From Thermoflexales bacterium (GTDB taxonomy: Bacteria > Chloroflexota > Anaerolineae > Fen-1058): a DNA stretch of 8,999 nucleotides. Location: contig JAUQXD010000551.1 in the NCBI GenBank assembly GCA_030834835.1, positions 1-8,999 on the forward strand, given 5' to 3'. Below the pieces are notes generated by a model, which was given only the letters and a program-made list of their open reading frames with translations, was not told the DNA's origin and ran no database searches. Of this stretch, positions 5,168-8,999 are shown piece after piece. The position numbers and the translations under genes are program-made. Position 1 is the first letter of the stretch; each line of letters begins with the position of its first letter.

Positions 5168-8100
5168 TCACGGCGCGTTTTTACTCATGATGGGCAGGTA
5201 AGTCTGATGCCCGACGATCAGGCGTTGTGACCACGCGCCACGGTGACTGGACGGATTCTGTACCTGAACGGAATAGGCGCCAAAAGTTAAAGTGTTGGGC
5301 ACTGTGGCCGTCAGCGTCGTCGTGCTCAGCCAGGTCGTGCTGATTGGCAGGCCGTTGAGCAGCACGAGCGGTTCAGCCAGAAAATTTTCGCCGGTCAGGG
5401 TGATGACCGAAGTCGCATAGGCGTCCAATCGGACGGGCGTGACCTGTTGAACCAGCGGCGTCAACCACGTGCCAAGCGTAACTTCATCCAGATCAACGCG
5501 CAGCCCTTCGCCATTAGCCTGGTCCAGCGTGAAAGTCAATGTGATCGATTGGCCTTGCCATGCACTTAGATCGATCCACTGATGACACCAATCGAGGCAG
5601 GGCGCGGTGGTGGTGAAGACGCTGGTTGTGGTGTCGCTGACCTCCACCGCCACGCTGAGTCCACCCTGGCTGAGCGGTGCAGTTGTGCTGAGGGCATACA
5701 TGAAGGACAGGATTTGCGGCCGATCATCGACTGGCAAGGTGACTGACTGTCCAAGCGTCGCTGAGCCACTGGCGGCAGTTGCATCACTATTCAGTGCAAC
5801 GGCAAAGTCGCCGCTGTGGCGAGAAGTTGATGACGCAATCGGCAGCGTGCCGCTTGTGATCCAGCCAGTCGACAATGGTAGTTCAAAATTGGCATTCTGA
5901 ATCAAGTTATCAAACGGTTGGAGGACAACGTCGTATCGACTAGTCGCACCGACATCGACGGTCGCAGTCGGCGGCACTCCGTAATTGGGTTGGCTAATGG
6001 ATACCTGGTGAGGTTGAGAGTTCACCAGATAGGTGAAGTACCGGCCGCTAAACGGATCGAACTGAGTGGCAACGGGAACGGGCGAGATCGATAGACTGGC
6101 TTCGACAACAGGGGCGTGACGTTGATCGACCACTTGACCGGTTAATGTGTCGGCATAGAAGGAGGTACAGCGCGAGGTTGTCGTCCAACTGCCGACGTTG
6201 CCTGCGTAGTCTCTCGCACGTGCGCGGAAGCAATACGTGTGGCCACCCTGGCCTGTAAAAGGCGCAGACGCCCCGACGGCCCAGGCGTACCAGTCGGTCC
6301 AACTGCCGTTGTTGTCGCTGACTTGGACATCGAAGAATTGGACACCGCGACCTTGATCGGAACCGGACCATACGATTGAGAGCGGTACTGGCGCGGGTTG
6401 CAATGCGGACAGTCCCGCCACGGAGGCTGTGGGCGCTGTTGTGTCCGAGGCATAGAACGGATCGGCGTAGGTCACGGACAAGTAAGCAGTGCTGGTCGTG
6501 CCCGCTTCACGGGCGATGAATACTCGTTCATTGCGCGCGCCCGATTCGTTGCCCGTGAACATCAGGCCATAGTTGGGCGTTCCGCTCTGCCAGGCCTGCG
6601 CGATGTTTGTAACATCCCAGCCATACCAGCCAAAGGCTGTACCAACCGAGATGGTTGAGCCGAGAGCGGTGTTGTAACTGTTACTTGAGGTCTGCCAGGT
6701 TGAGCCTTCGCTCCACGGTGCGGTTGCCCGATACGCGGTCATATTCATCGGCGCGGCGCCAGTGCTATAGCCGTACAGATACAGGAAGGCCGTGGCCTGC
6801 GTAACGGTTGCGCGGCCTGGAATGGCAACGGGAAAATGGGCCAAGACTCGTTCGGTGTAGTATTTGAATTGTGGATCATAGCCGGCCCACAATAGAGTTT
6901 CGGAACCAAATGCGCTGGTTGGTTGGCCCTGTGCGAGGTAGGTATCGGCACTGGCGCTCAATGTCATGTTTGACTGGCTTGGCGGGGTATAACGGAGTGC
7001 CGTACCGCCACCACCTGGCCCCCATGCTAAGAACTCACTGCCCGTCCAAACTCCAACCTCAGGAGTAGGGCCACATGCCCCAGTTGGTATTGGAATCCAT
7101 AATTTACTGTTGGGATCATAACGCCCGCTGACGCGATTGTAAAATGAACAACCCAGTGTGATGATGTCTGTTCCAGTCCATACCATTAGCGCTGTGCCGC
7201 CCAAAGCCGGCCCTGTCGGAATCGCTGTCCACGCATCCGCACGCGGGTTATAGGACGCGCCAATATTTGGACCAGGATACCCATCGGCATCAACGCCGCC
7301 ATAGACGGCCATCTCGCGGCCAGTCCAAGTAACTGCTGCCTTGTACTCAACCAATGGGGCATTAACTAACGACATTGGTCGCCATGTGTCTGTACGAGGA
7401 TCATAACGTCCGCCGCTAGTCTGACTCGTTTCGGATAGGCTATAAAATGCAATGGCCTCATCACCAGTCCAGACGAGCGCCAACGTTGGTGGGCTATAAC
7501 CGGCCGGTACGGGCACCGGTGCATTCGTGAATGTTATTGAACGCCAAGCGTCGGTGCTTGGATCATACAAGCCACCCTGAGAGACCCGCACTCCCCATAC
7601 CAGCATTTCGTGACCAGTCCAGATTGCCTTGTATCCCCCATAACTGGGTGGCGGTGCATTCGTTGTTGTTATGGGCCGCCACTGATCGGCCGATGGGTTG
7701 TACGCTCCGCCGTCGTTGAGGTTGGAAGCAATACTTCCCCACACCAACATCTCTCTGCCTGTCCACACCGCGACATGACCGAATCGAGCCGCGGGCGCTC
7801 CAGTTGTATTCGTGGATAGCCAGGTGTCAGTAGAAGGTAAGTATCGTCCACCTTGATTTGTGCCGCCAGTATTGGTTTGGCCACCCCAAACAATCATTTC
7901 ACTCCCGGTCCATACGGCTGTGCTACCGAAAGTCGCGTTTGGCGCATTGACTGCTGAAGAAAGAGTCCATTCGCCGTTGCCGCTTGGGGTCAACGGTTTG
8001 TTTGTTGTGCCGCCGTACTCGTGGGTGGTATCTTCAACGACAAACAACTCCTCCGACAAGGTGCGCGTTATATTCGACTGCGCACTGACTGCCAAAGCAG

Positions 8101-8173
8101 CGGCAAATATCACGGAGACGACCACTACTAACACTATGATTCGAAACATTGAACTACGACGTGTGAGACGCAT
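5168..8173 (-). CDS. Exported seven-repeat beta-propeller protein with DNRLRE-like, Ig-like and IPT/TIG domains
   Basis: Secreted or surface protein of 1001 aa; function unknown, probably binding (carbohydrate or cell-surface). A signal peptide spans 1-31: Arg-rich start, long Val/Ile/Ala core, cleavage after VSA31. Residues 68-398 hold seven copies of a kelch-like repeat built on xxWTGxExxxWG, with Trp at 88, 137, 185, 235, 283, 332 and 376, alternating with YxPxxDxW strands; this suggests a seven-bladed propeller. Residues 402-569 resemble a DNRLRE/CBM96-like domain (TYLAQGQPTSAFG, FGWYGWDVTNIAQAW, FIAREAG). About 575-672 is an Ig/fibronectin-like domain (WSGSDQGRGV, RARDYAGNVGSW). 676-754 resembles a carboxypeptidase-regulatory-like fold, 755-902 a jelly-roll carbohydrate-binding-like module (NANFELP...), and 905-987 an IPT/TIG domain. 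It ends in YLPIMSKNAP. No LPXTG or C-terminal membrane anchor is present. The ATG at 8173 is preferred over an upstream TTG at 8218 because GGAGG lies six nt before it and the signal peptide begins there. Confidence 0.88.
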   Translation of the reverse strand: MRLTRRSSMFRIIVLVVVVSVIFAAALAVSAQSNITRTLSEELFVVEDTTHEYGGTTNKPLTPSGNGEWTLSSAVNAPNATFGSTAVWTGSEMIVWGGQTNTGGTNQGGRYLPSTDTWLSTNTTGAPAARFGHVAVWTGREMLVWGSIASNLNDGGAYNPSADQWRPITTTNAPPPSYGGYKAIWTGHEMLVWGVRVSQGGLYDPSTDAWRSITFTNAPVPVPAGYSPPTLALVWTGDEAIAFYSLSETSQTSGGRYDPRTDTWRPMSLVNAPLVEYKAAVTWTGREMAVYGGVDADGYPGPNIGASYNPRADAWTAIPTGPALGGTALMVWTGTDIITLGCSFYNRVSGRYDPNSKLWIPIPTGACGPTPEVGVWTGSEFLAWGPGGGGTALRYTPPSQSNMTLSASADTYLAQGQPTSAFGSETLLWAGYDPQFKYYTERVLAHFPVAIPGRATVTQATAFLYLYGYSTGAAPMNMTAYRATAPWSEGSTWQTSSNSYNTALGSTISVGTAFGWYGWDVTNIAQAWQSGTPNYGLMFTGNESGARNERVFIAREAGTTSTAYLSVTYADPFYASDTTAPTASVAGLSALQPAPVPLSIVWSGSDQGRGVQFFDVQVSDNNGSWTDWYAWAVGASAPFTGQGGHTYCFRARARDYAGNVGSWTTTSRCTSFYADTLTGQVVDQRHAPVVEASLSISPVPVATQFDPFSGRYFTYLVNSQPHQVSISQPNYGVPPTATVDVGATSRYDVVLQPFDNLIQNANFELPLSTGWITSGTLPIASSTSRHSGDFAVALNSDATAASGSATLGQSVTLPVDDRPQILSFMYALSTTAPLSQGGLSVAVEVSDTTTSVFTTTAPCLDWCHQWIDLSAWQGQSITLTFTLDQANGEGLRVDLDEVTLGTWLTPLVQQVTPVRLDAYATSVITLTGENFLAEPLVLLNGLPISTTWLSTTTLTATVPNTLTFGAYSVQVQNPSSHRGAWSQRLIVGHQTYLPIMSKNAP
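6980..7972 (-). repeat. Seven kelch-like protein repeats coding for a predicted beta-propeller
   Basis: The WTG motif recurs at intervals of 49, 48, 50, 48, 49 and 44 residues. Between successive motifs lies a strand of the type GGRYDPxTDxWRxI followed by NAP in most copies. The first copy lacks its leading YxP strand, and the last ends with TALRYTPP (392-398), which could supply that missing strand and close the ring, as in other propellers. The repeats are degenerate at DNA level, so they are old rather than recently amplified. Confidence 0.75.
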
Positions 8174-8179
8174 GGCAAT

Positions 8180-8184
8180 CCTCC
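8180..8184 (-). promoter_or_regulatory. Ribosome binding site deciding the exported-protein start
   Basis: GGAGG on the - strand, six nt upstream of ATG 8171-8173. The longer frame from TTG 8218 would add 15 residues (MHQGKRRTSKGWRIA) ahead of an already complete signal peptide and has no such site before it. Confidence 0.75.
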
Positions 8185-8228
8185 AGCCTTTTGATGTGCG
8201 TCTCTTCCCTTGGTGCAATTCCCGAAAC

Positions 8229-8999
8229 TCAGCCTAACTCCTTCAGCACTTCCGCCGTGTGTTCCCCCAACAACGGCGGTCGTCTTCGATAAGTGACCGG
8301 TGTATCAGAAAGGTGCAGCGGCGTGGCGAGGGCTTTGATCTGCCCGACGGGATGCTCGAACTCCACGATCATGCCGCGATGTTGAATCTGTGGATCGTTG
8401 AGGGTTTCATCGAGCGCGTTGATGGCCCCGCATGGGATTTCGGCCGCGCGAAGTTGATCGAGCCAATGAGCGGCCTCGTGCTGAAGGAACAGCGGTTCGA
8501 GAATGGACATGAGCGCAGGGTAGTTGGCAATCCGATCGGGATTTGCGGCGAAACGAGCGTCATCGCGCAACATCGCGCCCAGACCGATCACGTCACAGAA
8601 GCGTGCCCATAAGGCCTGATTGCCGACGGCGATGATCATGTGTTTGTCGCGCGCCTTGAAGACCTGATACGGCACGATGGTGGCATGGCGATTGCCGATG
8701 CGAGGCGGACGTTGCCCGGTGGCAAAGTAGTCGCTCGCCATGACGGGTGCCCAGCCGAGTTGACTGTCGAACAAAGCCTGATCGATGAACTGGCCCTGGC
8801 CCGTTTTCTCGCGCGAATAGAGCGCGGCCAGAATGCCCATGGCCGACCAGACGCCGGTGGTCATGTCTGCGATGGCGACCGGCCAGCGCATCGGTTCGCC
8901 GTCGGGTTCGCCGGTGGCCGCCATGAGTCCGGCTTCGGCTTGCGCCACGAGGTCATAGCCGCCGCGTCCGGCATACGGCCCGGTGCGCCCGTAGCCCGT
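8229..8999 (-). CDS. CaiB/BaiF-type CoA-transferase, C-terminal part (5' end outside the window)
   Basis: Class III CoA-transferase, which moves CoA between an acyl-CoA donor and a carboxylic acid acceptor; the substrates cannot be read from this fragment. The last 256 residues are present and the frame stays open to the window edge, with clear homology ahead of the GTG at 8948 (GYGRTGPYAGRGGYDL), so 8948 is not the true start. Landmarks are GYDLVAQAEAGLM, TGEPDG, VAIADMTTG and REKTGQGQFIDQALFDSQ. The Asp in IADMTTG (fragment residue 45) aligns by context with the catalytic Asp169 of formyl-CoA transferase, which forms the aspartyl-CoA intermediate. The C-terminus has the usual NDPQIQHRGMI and PPLLGEHTAEVLKELG blocks. 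Full family members are about 400 aa, so roughly the first 140 to 150 residues are missing. Its stop is 55 nt from the start of the exported-protein gene on the same strand. Confidence 0.93.
   Translation of the reverse strand, partial: TGYGRTGPYAGRGGYDLVAQAEAGLMAATGEPDGEPMRWPVAIADMTTGVWSAMGILAALYSREKTGQGQFIDQALFDSQLGWAPVMASDYFATGQRPPRIGNRHATIVPYQVFKARDKHMIIAVGNQALWARFCDVIGLGAMLRDDARFAANPDRIANYPALMSILEPLFLQHEAAHWLDQLRAAEIPCGAINALDETLNDPQIQHRGMIVEFEHPVGQIKALATPLHLSDTPVTYRRRPPLLGEHTAEVLKELG

Noticed and set aside
8174..8218. Upstream TTG start for the exported protein
   Set aside because: It would add 15 residues before the signal peptide and has no good ribosome binding site, while the ATG at 8173 has GGAGG at six nt spacing.
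8229..8948. CoA-transferase as a complete 239-residue protein starting at GTG 8948
   Set aside because: Family-typical sequence continues in frame upstream to the window edge, so the gene is cut by the window and not naturally short.
2399..8999. A single functional operon or new system made of the four - strand genes
   Set aside because: The genes share orientation and short gaps, but a terminator-like hairpin splits off lysA and the products (CoA-transferase, exported scaffold, amidohydrolase, lysine biosynthesis) suggest no common pathway.

Overview
The window looks like a chromosomal segment of a moderately high-GC bacterium, most likely a member of the Chloroflexota. This is inferred from a large secreted multidomain protein ending in Tyr-Leu-Pro-Ile-Met-Ser-Lys-Asn (the YLP-type tail I associate with Chloroflexota exported proteins), a soluble GAF-GAF histidine kinase, and several dispersed intergenic repeat families typical of such genomes. 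No rRNA, tRNA, CRISPR array, transposase or phage gene is visible.

Layout. On the + strand, 1-127 is upstream sequence with a plausible extended -10 promoter and a good ribosome binding site. It leads into a gene starting at 128 for a response-regulator-like receiver domain fused to a two-GAF histidine kinase. An in-frame TAA at 212-214 breaks the receiver, so the recognised intact reading frame is 317-2272. The receiver also has Ala where the phosphoacceptor Asp should be. All other genes are on the - strand and converge on the kinase. In their transcription order they are: a CaiB/BaiF-type CoA-transferase (8229-8999, 5' end outside the window), a 1001-residue exported beta-propeller/adhesin-like protein (5168-8173), an SsnA-type amidohydrolase (3769-5124), and diaminopimelate decarboxylase LysA (2399-3646). 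The gaps are 55, 43 and 122 nt. The first three could be co-transcribed, but their functions do not suggest one pathway.

Repeats shape the gaps. A large hairpin of CACGAAG units followed by six T residues on the - strand lies between the amidohydrolase and lysA and looks like a repeat serving as a terminator. A second inverted repeat (GTGTCATTCC arms) lies between the convergent kinase and lysA genes. A third, heptameric repeat (TGACGAG) sits inside the amidohydrolase coding sequence without breaking its frame. 

I see no defence, mobile or biosynthetic system. The most noteworthy items are the doubly degenerate receiver of the kinase, the repeat-derived terminator and repeat-derived peptide, and the seven-repeat WTG propeller in the exported protein.
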